Source: a virus. From it: 41,713 nucleotides of DNA. The DNA lies in the IMG/VR virus record IMGVR_UViG_3300029309_000080, positions 3,466-45,178 of that record. One strand, given 5' to 3'. Positions 1-10,600 of the stretch are shown here, piece by piece (the first letter of the stretch is position 1; the number at the start of each line of letters is the position of its first letter). A program made the translations under genes and the position numbers. The notes under the pieces were generated by a model that worked only from the letters and a program-made list of their open reading frames with translations, did no database searches and was not told where the DNA came from.

Positions 1-1
1 G

Positions 2-1285
2 TATCAGATCAACACAGGATTGAATGACTTTCTGGAAGGCACTGGTTGGGGTGCTGGAGCTTGGGGCATGTCTGCTTGGGGTAGTGCTAGCAGCATATCG
101 GCTGCTGGACAGCTTCGTTTGTTCAGCCAAGATAATTTTGGTGAAGATTTATTGTTCAATGCCAGAGGTGGCGGCATATTTTTCTGGGATGAATCATCTG
201 GCACTGGAGCAAGAGCGGTAAACATAACAAGTCTTAGTGGGTCAGATCAGCCTACTATTGCCTTGCAGGTCATGACCAGCGATATAGATCAGCATGTTAT
301 AGCTTTTGGTGTTAATCCTATTGGATCAAGTCAAATAGATCCTTTGTTTGTTAGATTTTCTGATCAGGGCAATGCCACTGATTGGACTCCCACAGCAACC
401 AATACTGCTGGAGGTATCAGAATAAACTCTGGGTCTCAGATTATTGGCGCGGTACAGGGTAGACAAGAAATACTTATTTTTACTGATGTAAGCTTGCACT
501 CTATGAGATTTGTCGGAGCGCCTTTTACGTTTCAAATGCAAACTGTAAGCACCGATATATCAATGATTAGTCCTAACGCTGCGGTCAACGCCAGAGGGTC
601 TGTTTACTTTATGGATAAGGGTGGATTCTATGTGTATAACGGATCTGTTCAGCCGTTGCCATGCTCTGTAAAACAGTTTGTTTTCTCAAATATAAATTTA
701 AGCCAAGCATTTAAGGTATTTGCAGCAGAGAACAATGCGTTTTCAGAAGTCATGTGGTTTTACCCTGTCGGAGAGGGCAACACAGAGATAACCAACTACG
801 TTAGTTATAACTACGCAGAAAACTTGTGGTCTGTGGGAACTCTAGAAAGAGCTGCTTGGAGAGGCACTGGAACACAAAACTTCCCGTTAGCAACTTCAGT
901 TATAACAACGACAAACGACAACTTCTTGTACTTCCACGAAAATGGATTTGATGACGATGGCTCTGCTATGACGGCATTTGTAGAAAGCGGAAACCTGGAA
1001 ATACAAGAGGGCGAAAGATTTATGATGATTAACAGGATAATTCCTGACTTTGCGTTTAGTGGTGCTACTGATGACGCATCAATATCTATGACGTTAAAAG
1101 GAAAGGACTTCCCGTTAGAATCTGCAAGCACTCTGTCTACTTCAACAGTAACGAGTAGTTCTACACAAAATCATGTAAGAGCAAGAGCTAGAAATCCGAT
1201 AGTCAGGGTGGAGAGCAATGGGCTTGGTTACGGCTGGAGGCTGGGTGATTTAAGATTTGATATTAGGCCTGATGGAAGAAGATGA
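2..1285 (+). CDS. P22 gp10-like tail hub / DNA stabilisation protein (5' partial)
   Basis: The reading frame is open to the left edge, so the true N-terminus lies outside the window; about 427 residues are visible. The visible start has Gly/Trp-rich repeats of the form GTGWGAG-WG-SAWG, common in tail proteins of marine podoviruses. The central part, with the motifs LIFTDVSLHSMRF, SPNAAVNARGSVYFMD and GGFYVYNG, resembles the beta-propeller of P22 gp10-type packaged-DNA stabilisation proteins, which plug the portal and connect it to the tail. It is the first of a tightly packed plus-strand tail block, and its stop overlaps the next start by four bases. Family assignment rests on motif memory, not a search; another tail beta-propeller is possible. 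Confidence 0.6.
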   Translation, partial: YQINTGLNDFLEGTGWGAGAWGMSAWGSASSISAAGQLRLFSQDNFGEDLLFNARGGGIFFWDESSGTGARAVNITSLSGSDQPTIALQVMTSDIDQHVIAFGVNPIGSSQIDPLFVRFSDQGNATDWTPTATNTAGGIRINSGSQIIGAVQGRQEILIFTDVSLHSMRFVGAPFTFQMQTVSTDISMISPNAAVNARGSVYFMDKGGFYVYNGSVQPLPCSVKQFVFSNINLSQAFKVFAAENNAFSEVMWFYPVGEGNTEITNYVSYNYAENLWSVGTLERAAWRGTGTQNFPLATSVITTTNDNFLYFHENGFDDDGSAMTAFVESGNLEIQEGERFMMINRIIPDFAFSGATDDASISMTLKGKDFPLESASTLSTSTVTSSSTQNHVRARARNPIVRVESNGLGYGWRLGDLRFDIRPDGRR

Positions 1286-1482
1286 GCACACAAACAAGAA
1301 CAACCCCGCTGCCTGTTCCTACTCCTGAATATGACGCTAGGGCAGAGGCGATAAATAGAAGAACAATAGAAATCGCTATGGATCAGATAGAAAATGATGT
1401 GGTCTTAGCAAAAACTCAAGGAGACAAAGAGGGATCTTTGGCTATGAGAAGGTTTCAGTTTCTCCTTATGGGTGCTTCGTGA
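1282..1482 (+). CDS. small hypothetical protein in tail operon
   Basis: A 66-residue protein whose ATG overlaps the preceding stop (ATGA), indicating translational coupling. It has a Pro/Thr-rich N-terminus followed by a charged helix with Arg/Glu/Asp residues, and no membrane segment. Small helical proteins at this place are common in podovirus tail blocks, but I do not recognise a family. Its end overlaps the GTG start of the following gene by four bases. Confidence 0.6.
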   Translation: MSTQTRTTPLPVPTPEYDARAEAINRRTIEIAMDQIENDVVLAKTQGDKEGSLAMRRFQFLLMGAS

Positions 1483-1808
1483 CAGACGTAATAAAGGTTT
1501 TAGGTCAAGCGGATGTATCAGCAACCACTACCACTACTCTTTATACGGTTCCTAATCTTACACAAACAACTGTTAGTTCGCTCGTTATCTGCAATAGGGG
1601 CGGTTCTGGCATAACTTTTAGGGTCAGCATACATGTTGCTGGGGCCGGGGCAGATGACAAGCAGTTTATATTTTTCGATGAAGATCTGTCTGCAACGACA
1701 AGTAGAACAGTAGTAATAGGCATATGTCTTTCTCAAACAGATGTAGTAAAGGTGTATGCAAGCGCAGCAAATGTTAGTTTTAACCTATTCGGGGTGGAGA
1801 CAAGTTAA
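1479..1808 (+). CDS. small beta-rich virion protein
   Basis: A 109-residue protein starting with GTG, overlapping the upstream stop. It is rich in Thr, Ser and Val in alternating patterns (for example VLGQADVSATTTTTLYTV and VKVYASAANVSFNLFGVE), as expected of a beta-sandwich. Similar short proteins with the pattern LGQ-ATT-LYTVP are common in marine phage tail blocks and are probably virion-associated decorations. The exact role is unknown; the structural assignment comes from composition and position. Confidence 0.6.
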   Translation: MTDVIKVLGQADVSATTTTTLYTVPNLTQTTVSSLVICNRGGSGITFRVSIHVAGAGADDKQFIFFDEDLSATTSRTVVIGICLSQTDVVKVYASAANVSFNLFGVETS

Positions 1809-3670
1809 TGAATTATAATCAGCAAGCTCCTTTGCAAGGCAAAGCAGAAGAACTGGCTAGCTACGGCAGATATGGCGACAGCATGCTTGTTCACATGAAC
1901 CCTATCGAGGTTGAGGGTATAGCGGCTTTGACTCCAGGAGGCCTTACCACTAACCCTGTGACGGGTCAGCCTGAAGCTTTTGCTTTTCTTATTCCTATGC
2001 TGGCAAGTATGGCGGCTCCAACTGCATTTACATCTATTGGTCTTGGTGCTTTGGGAGCTAATACTGCTCTTGCTGGAGCGATAGGCTCTGGCCTAGCGAC
2101 AACGGCATTGACTGGGGATCTGAAGAAGGGCTTGGCATCTGGTCTTACCGGATATGGAATAGGATCTGCTCTTGGCTCGGCAAAAGAGGCGATTGCTGGA
2201 GTTCCTGAGGCCGCAAAAGTTGCTGACGCAGCAACAAGCGCAGTTGACGCTGCTAAACAGCAAGTAGCAGAACAAGCAATAGAGCAGGGTGGCACTCAGA
2301 CTTTGCAAGAAGCGTTTAAAGCAAACCAGCCCCTCCAAGATCTTCTTGATGTGCAGGATATTGCGCAAAGCGATTTGCTTGCAGCACAAAACGCAGCGAA
2401 ATCTAGGGTTGGTGTAGGAGACGTTCTTACATCAAGAGAAGGTTTGGGCGCATTAGCATCGAGCGCACTAGATAAATCAACATTAATTCCTGTAGCCGTT
2501 GGATCTGGTCTTCAAGGTCAGATAGACATGCAGGAGCAGTCTGAAGCATTAGGAAGAAGGCTAGAAGAAGAAAAGAGAAGAGACAAAGAAAAGTATGAAG
2601 GCATATTAGGAGAGTCCCTAGCGCAGATAGGTTTAGATTATGGGTTAGATATGTCTGGTTATGGAGGCGGTTATCACGCCGGTGGAGTGGTTTCTTTGAA
2701 CCCTCAAAACTACCAAAGATCTTTGGCAGAAGCTCAAATGTTAGGCATGCAACAGCCAATAGGTATGAGGATGGGGGGAAGAACTACCACCACAACAAAA
2801 CCAGCAGATGAATCTCCTTCGTCTAGATTTGAAAACATGATGGCAAACATGCAGTTTGGTCCGGGTTCTGCTGCTACAAGGCAAGCGCAACTAAGAGGGC
2901 CAGAGGTTATATCCCCAGAAGATTTAAAAGGATATCGTCCCGGTATAGATCCAGAGATCATGTATTTTAGACCAAGAACTCAAGCAGAGCAGACAGAAGA
3001 TACAGCAAATGAGGCGTATATAGGCCCGTCTGGAGATCCTAGATTCGATCCAGGATTCATACCTGATGAAGTTTTTGCAAACTTGCCTTTCGGTATTGGA
3101 GCAGAATTAAGAAATCAAATAACAGAAGGTATGTTAGATCAATATCAAGCTGACATGACTATGGGTAGAGACACTCAGTTGGTTGCTAGAGATCCTGTTT
3201 CTGGAACCACTGATTACACGGATATATATGAGTTTGAAGCAAGACCTATGGCTGCTGGAGGAAGCACCTCAACAGATCCTTTAATAAATCAAACGATCAT
3301 GGCTGTTCTTGGTAGATTGCCAGAAGAGGATGCAGATGTCGTAATAAAAAGATTTATAGATGAGTATGGTACAGAGGCATTCCAGATGTTGAGGAACCAG
3401 GCATTGAGATCTGTTGTACCCGGCGCTCAAACAGAAGGTTTGATCGAAGGAGAAGGTGGCGGCATGGATGATCAGGTTCCAGGGATGATTGGAGATCAAC
3501 AGCGTGTGGCTGTCTCGCCCGGCGAGTACATAATCCCAGCGGATGTTGTTTCTGCTACTGGGGATGGCTCTACGGACGCAGGAGCCGAAAGGTTTGACCA
3601 GATGATTGATGCCATCAGAATGGAAAAAACAGGCACTATAGAGCAGCCAGAGCCTCTGGGAGCCAGATAA
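1808..3670 (+). CDS. internal or tail structural protein with Ala/Gly-rich N-terminus
   Basis: A 620-residue protein starting at the ATG in TAATG, directly on the preceding stop. Residues 50-110 are very rich in Ala, Gly and Leu and could form amphipathic or membrane-active helices, a trait of ejected podovirus proteins. Residues 120-270 are helical and charged. The C-terminus (567-593) carries the motif VAVSPGEYIIPADVVSATG followed by DAGA, which I recognise from uncharacterised virion proteins of marine phages; a MAAGG element precedes it. It lies between tail genes and a GNAT-like gene. I infer an internal virion or ejection protein. Confidence 0.6.
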   Translation: MNYNQQAPLQGKAEELASYGRYGDSMLVHMNPIEVEGIAALTPGGLTTNPVTGQPEAFAFLIPMLASMAAPTAFTSIGLGALGANTALAGAIGSGLATTALTGDLKKGLASGLTGYGIGSALGSAKEAIAGVPEAAKVADAATSAVDAAKQQVAEQAIEQGGTQTLQEAFKANQPLQDLLDVQDIAQSDLLAAQNAAKSRVGVGDVLTSREGLGALASSALDKSTLIPVAVGSGLQGQIDMQEQSEALGRRLEEEKRRDKEKYEGILGESLAQIGLDYGLDMSGYGGGYHAGGVVSLNPQNYQRSLAEAQMLGMQQPIGMRMGGRTTTTTKPADESPSSRFENMMANMQFGPGSAATRQAQLRGPEVISPEDLKGYRPGIDPEIMYFRPRTQAEQTEDTANEAYIGPSGDPRFDPGFIPDEVFANLPFGIGAELRNQITEGMLDQYQADMTMGRDTQLVARDPVSGTTDYTDIYEFEARPMAAGGSTSTDPLINQTIMAVLGRLPEEDADVVIKRFIDEYGTEAFQMLRNQALRSVVPGAQTEGLIEGEGGGMDDQVPGMIGDQQRVAVSPGEYIIPADVVSATGDGSTDAGAERFDQMIDAIRMEKTGTIEQPEPLGAR

Positions 3671-3673
3671 AGC

Positions 3674-4189
3674 GTGAGCAACCTACTTACATTTGATCAC
3701 ACTCGCATTAGGGACATATCTAGGGAGCCTAAGGTAACCAAAAAGAACGCACCTAGAGATATTACTCATACCATTACTTTAGTTCCTAGTAACTTTGTAA
3801 AAACCCTTTGGAGAGATATAGAGCCTCACTTAGCAAAAGCTGTTGCAAGGTCAAAAGGCAGATGGGAAATGGAAGCTCTTTACTATTCTTTGGAGAATAA
3901 TAATCAACAGTTGTGGCTTGCTTTTGATAAAGACAACAACATAGACGGCGTAGGTACTACAGAGCTTATAGCCTATCCGGGCAAAAAAATGTTAGCTATT
4001 CAGTTTTTAGGTGGAGACAAGTTTAAATTTTGGGTCTGGGAAATGTTAGAAAAGTTAACTGACTGGGCAAGAGATAACAAATGTGACGGTATAGAAGCCA
4101 CTGCAAGGATGGGCTTTTGGAAGTGGTTGCAACAAGATGGTTTCGAGAGGTCATATGTTGTGTATGAAAGGAGTTTAAAAGATGGGTAA
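3674..4189 (+). CDS. GNAT-fold internal virion-type protein
   Basis: A 171-residue protein starting with GTG. The second half reads like a GNAT acetyltransferase core: the segments LWLAFDKDNNIDGVGTTEL and MLAIQFLGGDKF, then a helix and the motif IEATARMGFWKWLQQDGFE before YVVYERSL. In T7-type phages the small internal protein gp13 has a comparable GNAT-like layout and lies before the large core proteins, as here. The acetyl-CoA binding loop is not obvious, so a structural rather than enzymatic role is likely. It overlaps the next gene by eight bases. Confidence 0.55.
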   Translation: MSNLLTFDHTRIRDISREPKVTKKNAPRDITHTITLVPSNFVKTLWRDIEPHLAKAVARSKGRWEMEALYYSLENNNQQLWLAFDKDNNIDGVGTTELIAYPGKKMLAIQFLGGDKFKFWVWEMLEKLTDWARDNKCDGIEATARMGFWKWLQQDGFERSYVVYERSLKDG

Positions 4190-5660
4190 AGGAAGCGGTG
4201 GTGGTGGCGGTGTCCAGCAAACCGAAAGCACAGTAACTCAAAGCAATCTACCTGAGTATGCTAGGCCTTTTTATGAGGAAATGCTTGGCAGGACCGTATA
4301 TGAAAGCACTCGCCCTTATGAGGCTTTTCCTGGTCAAAGGCTAGCTGAGTTTAATCCTTTTGAAACGACCGCTATGCAAGGCATTGCGGAGATGGCTGCT
4401 GCTGGCGCTCCACAACAAATCAGGTCTGCTAGTGATATAGCCACTCAAGTAGGCTTTCAGCCTTCTAATTTAGGTATGAATATAGCTCAGGGATTCACTC
4501 CTCAGGCTCAGTTTTCTGGATATACCGCTGGAGATATAGCTTCAGACTATACTGCTGGTGATTTGGCTCAAGGGTTTACCGCTGGTCAAAGGGATGCTGG
4601 CTACCAAGCCGGTCAATTTGATCCGGGTTATACAGCAGAACAAATGAATCTTGGTCCCGGCTTTCAAGCAGGGACTATTGCTGATGCAGGGACGATCCAA
4701 AGCTACATGAACCCTTATCAGCAGCTAGTTACAGATATACAAAAGAGAGAGGCAAAAAGAGCGTCTGATACGCAAGCAGCAGAGATAGGTCAGCAAGCTG
4801 CTGCGGCTGGAGGATTCGGTGGCTACAGAGAGGGCATTCTTCAAGCAGAAAGAGAGAGAAATCTAGGTCAGCAACTGCAAGATATACAAGCTAGAGGCGA
4901 TCAGGCTGCATTTGCTCAAGCCCAAAAAGCTTTTGAGGCAGACAGGGCGGCAAGATTAAAGCAAGCCCAACTAGGATTGCAAGCTGGCACAGCACAAGAG
5001 CAAGCAAGGCAACAGGCAGCAAAACTTGGTTTGTCGGCTCAACAACAAGAAGAAGCAGCAAGACAAGCTCAAGAGAAGTTTACACAAGCTCAATTTGCAC
5101 AAAATCAGCAACTGCAACTTGCACAACAGCAAGAGGACAGAGCAGCGTTCCAAGCAGGTGAGGCGGCAGCTAGAGAGGCGGCTCAGTTAGGATTGTCTGC
5201 TCAGGAGATAAGCGAGAGGACAAAACAGGCTGAAAATCAGGCAAGGATGGCTGCAAGAGAATTTAATGTTGGGGCCGCTCAAGACAGAGCAAGACTAGGG
5301 CTTGCTGGATTACAGGCAGATCAGGCAACCAGAGGGCAAGCATTGGATGCGGCTAGGCTGCTCGGTTCACTTGGCGGTCAGGAACAAGCTATGGCGTTTG
5401 ACAGGTTGCAAAATCTGCAAGCGGCTGGAGAGATACAAAGACAACTAGGGCAAAGAGGTCTTGATATCGGGTATCAGGACTTCCTAAGACAACAAGCATT
5501 CCCAAGAGAGCAGCTAGGCTTCTTTAGCAGTATGTTGCAGGGTCTACCCATAGCCCCAGGAAGCTCTATGGCTGCATTTGGGGTTGCTCCAACCACAGGG
5601 CAGCAGCTACTTGGTGCTGGCATAGGTGGTGTTGGGTTATACAAAGCATTAGGTACTTAA
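4182..5660 (+). CDS. Gln/Ala-rich coiled-coil virion protein
   Basis: A 492-residue protein. The first residues are a glycine run, then a conserved-looking stretch around NLPEYARPFYEEMLGRTVYE and PYEAFPGQRLAEFNPFET that I know from marine phage virion proteins. Residues 105-165 contain degenerate repeats of the type YTAG-D/FTAGQ/YQAGQF. Residues 180-400 are a long Gln/Ala/Arg-rich helical region likely to form coiled coils. The C-terminus is small and hydrophobic (APGSSMAAFGV). It sits where podoviruses encode internal core or ejection proteins. Function is inferred from position. Confidence 0.6.
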   Translation: MGKGSGGGGGVQQTESTVTQSNLPEYARPFYEEMLGRTVYESTRPYEAFPGQRLAEFNPFETTAMQGIAEMAAAGAPQQIRSASDIATQVGFQPSNLGMNIAQGFTPQAQFSGYTAGDIASDYTAGDLAQGFTAGQRDAGYQAGQFDPGYTAEQMNLGPGFQAGTIADAGTIQSYMNPYQQLVTDIQKREAKRASDTQAAEIGQQAAAAGGFGGYREGILQAERERNLGQQLQDIQARGDQAAFAQAQKAFEADRAARLKQAQLGLQAGTAQEQARQQAAKLGLSAQQQEEAARQAQEKFTQAQFAQNQQLQLAQQQEDRAAFQAGEAAAREAAQLGLSAQEISERTKQAENQARMAAREFNVGAAQDRARLGLAGLQADQATRGQALDAARLLGSLGGQEQAMAFDRLQNLQAAGEIQRQLGQRGLDIGYQDFLRQQAFPREQLGFFSSMLQGLPIAPGSSMAAFGVAPTTGQQLLGAGIGGVGLYKALGT

Positions 5661-5661
5661 T

Positions 5662-7668
5662 ATGCAGAACTTGATTCAGATAGAGGACGATATAAAAGGT
5701 TTGCCAGATCAGGCTTTGCAGATGATGGCTCAAAGACCTAATCCTCAAGTCCCTCAGTATCTTGTTGTTAGTGAGATACAAAGAAGGTCTGATATGCGTA
5801 AGAGGTTTGAGGCCCAGCAGAATCAGCCCATGCCCACAGTTGCCCAACAAATAGTTAGCCAGCAACCCCAAGGCATTGCCTCTGTTATGCAAAATCAACA
5901 GCCTCAGCAAGCTATGCCCATGCAGAATACTTCTCCTCGCATGCAAGGTATGGCTGCGGGTGGGGTTGTTCGGATGGCTGAGGGCAGACAAGCAACATTC
6001 CCAATAGACGAAACCCCAGAAATAAGCTCTATAATCGGACAAAGAATCAATAACCCCTTTAATATCAGACAGGCAAATCAAGACTTCCTTGGGGAGACAG
6101 GAGAAGAGTCAGGTTTTGTTAGTTTTGAGTCATCTCCGTTTGGAGTCAGGGCGGCAGACAAAGTTCTGACCACCTACGGCAGAGATTACGGTATCAATAC
6201 TATCCGTGGACTGATCAATAGATTTGCTCCACCGTCTGAGAATGACACAAGGGGTTACGTTAATTATATCTCTAGTCAGTTAGGCATAGACCCGGACGCA
6301 GAGATTGATCTGTCAGACCCAGACCTGAGATCAAGAATACTTTCTCCTATGGCTATGCTCGAATCCAGAACAGAGCTAACCCCAGATCAGATACAGCAGC
6401 AGATAGCGGAGGCAAACCAGCGTCAGGTTTCTCCGCCAGTTGCCCAGGTTGATATTCCAGATATCAATTTACCGTTCCCTCAAGAAAGAGAAACTGTTGT
6501 AACGACAGAGGAGGTTGTAGAGGCTCCAGTTCAGAAGCAAGGACCAAGAACTCCCACTGAGCTTATGAACGAGATATTCCCAGATTCTAAAATAGAATCA
6601 GGTATTGCTACAGGAAGACAGGGGGCTGTAAGCAGAATGCCTGAATTAGTTAACCGGGTAGAAGGTAGTCGTAGAGGAGGCATCGATCCGACCACTACTA
6701 ATGTTGATTTGGCTGGCTTAACGACTACCGAGGGTTCTCCTAAGGGTTCAGTTCTAGAGGATGCTGAAAAAGCGATTATCGGTGCAGAAATAGCAGACAC
6801 ATACACTCCCATGCAGGGCAGCACAATAAAGATGCCTACTGCTCCTTCAGTTCCAATGTCTAGAGAGGAAAGGCTTTTAGCTATGGAAGAGGGCTTTTCT
6901 CAGTCAGTGAGACCTGGTGAAGATCCAGAAGATATTGTAAGAAAAGACAGGTATTCAGATTTGCTTACCACGAGAGGCGAAAGAAAGAGGCAACAAGAAC
7001 GAGAAGATCTAGAAGAAAAAGCAAATCAAGCTGCATCTCAAGCAGAAAGAGCTGCTGCGGCAGAAGCAGCGCAAATGCAAGAAGATCAGAACGCTAGAGA
7101 AAAGAATATAAACGAGGCACAAGCCTACCTAGACAAAGTCAAAGAAGATAAAGCTGCTGGTGTCATATCTGATGAAGAGGCAGCTAAAAAAGAGGCTCTA
7201 GCTTTTGCGTTGGTGCAGCTAGGCGCTGGCATTGCAAAGGGTGACCTAGCAGAGGGTCTGCAAAAGGCTGGGGAAACAGCATCTGAGATAAGAAAAGATG
7301 CAAAAGATAGGGCTATACGGCAAGAGTATTATGATTCTATTTCTGGTGGCAGCAAGAAAGGAACTAGGATGGACACCCTGCTTTCAAAGTTAAGCACAGA
7401 AGTGAACAGACAAATGAAGGCCCTTACAGATACCGTTGGCAAAGAGAGCATTAGGCTAATGAACGATCCGGTAGCTCAATCAGCAGAAAAAAGAAGAATA
7501 ACTGCAAATGTTGCCGCTGAATTAGGGGTTCCTCTGTCAACAGCTTTAAACTACCTTGGCCTTTCAGTAGAGGGTGCAGATGGAGAGCTTCCCGTCGATG
7601 AGTTTGTAGGCGCAGGTCAGATGGCAAGAGGGCCAGCAGCTTCAAGATATGTAATTGAAGAGTCGTAA
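5662..7668 (+). CDS. virion protein with lysozyme-like domain
   Basis: A 668-residue protein. Residues 1-50 carry the motif QVPQYLVVSEIQRRSDMRKR, common to marine phage internal virion proteins, followed by a Gln/Met-rich linker and MAAGGVVRMAEGR. Residues 128-236 (INNPFNI, GFVSFESSPFGVRAADKVL, YGINTIRGLINRFAPPSEND) match a family usually annotated as a phage structural protein with a lysozyme-like fold, which suggests local peptidoglycan opening during DNA entry. The rest is Glu/Lys/Ala-rich coiled coil and a helical C-terminus. No catalytic residue could be confirmed by eye. Its stop overlaps the start of the giant gene. Confidence 0.6.
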   Translation: MQNLIQIEDDIKGLPDQALQMMAQRPNPQVPQYLVVSEIQRRSDMRKRFEAQQNQPMPTVAQQIVSQQPQGIASVMQNQQPQQAMPMQNTSPRMQGMAAGGVVRMAEGRQATFPIDETPEISSIIGQRINNPFNIRQANQDFLGETGEESGFVSFESSPFGVRAADKVLTTYGRDYGINTIRGLINRFAPPSENDTRGYVNYISSQLGIDPDAEIDLSDPDLRSRILSPMAMLESRTELTPDQIQQQIAEANQRQVSPPVAQVDIPDINLPFPQERETVVTTEEVVEAPVQKQGPRTPTELMNEIFPDSKIESGIATGRQGAVSRMPELVNRVEGSRRGGIDPTTTNVDLAGLTTTEGSPKGSVLEDAEKAIIGAEIADTYTPMQGSTIKMPTAPSVPMSREERLLAMEEGFSQSVRPGEDPEDIVRKDRYSDLLTTRGERKRQQEREDLEEKANQAASQAERAAAAEAAQMQEDQNAREKNINEAQAYLDKVKEDKAAGVISDEEAAKKEALAFALVQLGAGIAKGDLAEGLQKAGETASEIRKDAKDRAIRQEYYDSISGGSKKGTRMDTLLSKLSTEVNRQMKALTDTVGKESIRLMNDPVAQSAEKRRITANVAAELGVPLSTALNYLGLSVEGADGELPVDEFVGAGQMARGPAASRYVIEES

Positions 7669-10600
7669 TGCCCACATATACCATTAGGGACATAGAGACC
7701 GGCGAAAGTTTAAGGGTAACAGGTGCAGAGCCGCCATCTCCTGAGGACGCTGAAGAGCTTTTCCAAAATTATTATGAATCAAAAAGAACTACTGGCGGTC
7801 AATTGTTTGAGACCGTCAAGGGTGCAGGGAGAGGATTTGCTAACGCATTTCTTACTGCTGGAGAAGGTCTAGCAGAGCTTGCTGACGCTGCCACAGACTT
7901 TGTGGGAGCAGAAGATCTAATAGATAGCGGTGAAGACAACGCACTAGTAAAAGCTGCCAGAGAGGGAAGGGCTGCTGTAGATGAGGCTATGGGTGCAGAT
8001 TCTGCCTATCGAGATACATGGGCTACAAAGTTTGGCGAAGGACTTGGTTCCTTTGCCTCTTTCTTTACCCCTGCTGGGGCGATCAAACTGCTTGGTATGG
8101 CTGGCAAAGGCGCTACAGCATTAAAAGCAACTGGGATGGGGTCATTAGCTGCTGGAACAGGTGCTGGGGAAGCTGCACAAAGAATAGAGGCAGCGAGAGA
8201 TCGTGGCATAGAAGTAACCGATGATCAGGAAAACCTGGCCGTTTTAGGTGGTACTGTAGTTGGGTTTAGTGAACTAATAACACCATCCAGATTGCTAAAA
8301 AGAATTAGCGGCAAAGGCGATAAGTTACCATCAGGAATAAAAGAAAGACTTTCTTCTGCTCTCAGGTCAGGCACAGAAGAGGGTTTGCAAGAGGTTTCTG
8401 CAAGCATAGCTCAAGATGCGATACAGAAGAACGTATACGATCCTAATTTTGAGATAGCTGGCGGCAATCTTTTTGAAGAGTTTACTATTGGCGGTGCAAT
8501 AGGTGCTGGAGCTGATTTGGTTCTTAACGCTGCTGCTGGCAGAAGAAACAATGCGGCCAATGCCTCTGCTTTTGAGTCAGAAAAGAAGATTAGAGAGCAG
8601 CAGGATCAGGCAATAAAAGACAGAGAAAATATTCTCTCTCAAGATCTAGAGATACAAAAGACTTTAGATGCAGAGCAAAGGCTCCAAGCAGAAGCAGACA
8701 GAGAATCAAACAGGATTCTTGCGGAGCAATCGAAGCAAATAGACCCATCTCAGATAGATGAACCTGTAGGGAAGAAAATTACCCCATCAATAAGAACGGG
8801 TTCTAGATATGTGTCTATGGTAGATACTACAGACGGAACCACCTTTCAGGCCGAAGAGCGTGTAAGAGTACGCAACCAAGGCAAACCAAACGAAACCACA
8901 ACTACCTTCGTTAATGTTCCAGACAAAGGCGAGATAATTACATCAGTAAACGGACAGGCTGTTCCTGCTGCACAGAGCGGCTTTCAGGTTATTACAGCCG
9001 TGGAACCAAGCGAATCTATACTCTCGTCCTCCCCTCAAGACAGAATGCTGGCTTATGCTCAGCATATCAGCAGAACTATGGGAGATAGTTTCCCCTCCGG
9101 TAACAACATGTTTACCGTGAAGCTTCCGCAAGACTACGGAGGCAAACAAGTTGATGCCACAACTTTAAAAGACGGCGCTCCAGTCTTTCTTGTCGAAGAT
9201 TCAAAGGGCAACCGATACGGCAAACCCTTACAGACATCAGAAGAAGCATTCGCTTTGGCTGGTCATCTCAATACTCAAATCATAAACAACAATGTCTATG
9301 CTGCTGGTGATGCTGCAATTAAGACATCTGGTCAGTCTTATAACGAGTCTCAGATAAATTCTTTGCAGAGATATAACTTTGCAGCAAATCATCCAGACTC
9401 GAACACCTACTCAGCTCCTGCCGTCGATGGTGCGGCAGAGACTACTCAGGACAGAGGTTTTGATGAGCTTGCAAACGTAAAGGATTTGATGGCAGAGGGT
9501 GTCAGCCCCAGAAACATGACGGCATCTCAAAGAATAAACGCAAAAAGAATGCGAAAGGGATTGCCTCCCACTAAAACATTTACCATTCAGGAGGTAAAGT
9601 CTGTGCTGAACGATCAGCAGCTTTACAACTTGACAGATACCAGGCTGAACGGATTACCAGAGACAGAAACATACAAAGCTGGTCTCAGCAAAAACGGTAA
9701 TCCCGTTGTTTATAGCAGTGCTGGAGAGACATTGCAGGGCAGACCTCTGACTACTCTAGAAAAAGATGCTGCAATCAAAAATAATCCAAAGAAGAAGCCG
9801 CCAAAGATTGTAAGGTTTAAGACCCAAGCAGATGCTATTGCTTACTCGAATCAACTAAACAACACGACTAATAGATCTGCCGTAAACAAAGGCGTTATGC
9901 GTAACGTAAACGCTGATCTCAAAGGCTTACAGCAGCTACTAAAATCAAAGAACATAACATCTGAGGTTGGATCTCCAGAGGTTAGGTATTTAGCAAAACA
10001 AATCACCGGATCTCCCAAGCCCCTCAGCTCTCAAACGGAGGCCAATCAAAGGCTTTTCTATCAAAAGATAAGATCCTTACCAAGATTCGATAGACCTACC
10101 AAACTACCCCTATTCAAGGAGAAAAAGTACACCGGAGCGCAGTTCAGGGCGGCACTATCTCGTTACCAAAAAACTAACAATTTAGACAACGCTGTTTCTG
10201 CGGCTGGTATAGCACCACAAACCGCTGCTGCAAAAGACTTAAAGAGAGATATAAGCAGCCAAACCATAGATCCCGTGGTAACAGAGACAGTAACAGAAGA
10301 GGTTGCAGTAGACACCGCCGCCCCTCTTGCTTTACCAGCGCCAAGGAAGTTAGAAAATCTAAGAAAATCAATCAAAGAAAGGATGACTAAGTATGGCCTC
10401 AAAGATGTAGCCGTAAACCTAGATAATGCTCTTAATACAGCAGCTAGAGGTGCAGATGGTCAGCTTTACTACGGAATAAGACCAGCAAGAGAAGGAGATG
10501 CAGAGTCAATACTGGTTGGCGGGTCACAGGGTAGCGGTAGGTTTGCATTTGCTACCGATATAGACCCAGAAGGAAGAGCGCAAGCATATTATTCTAGGTC

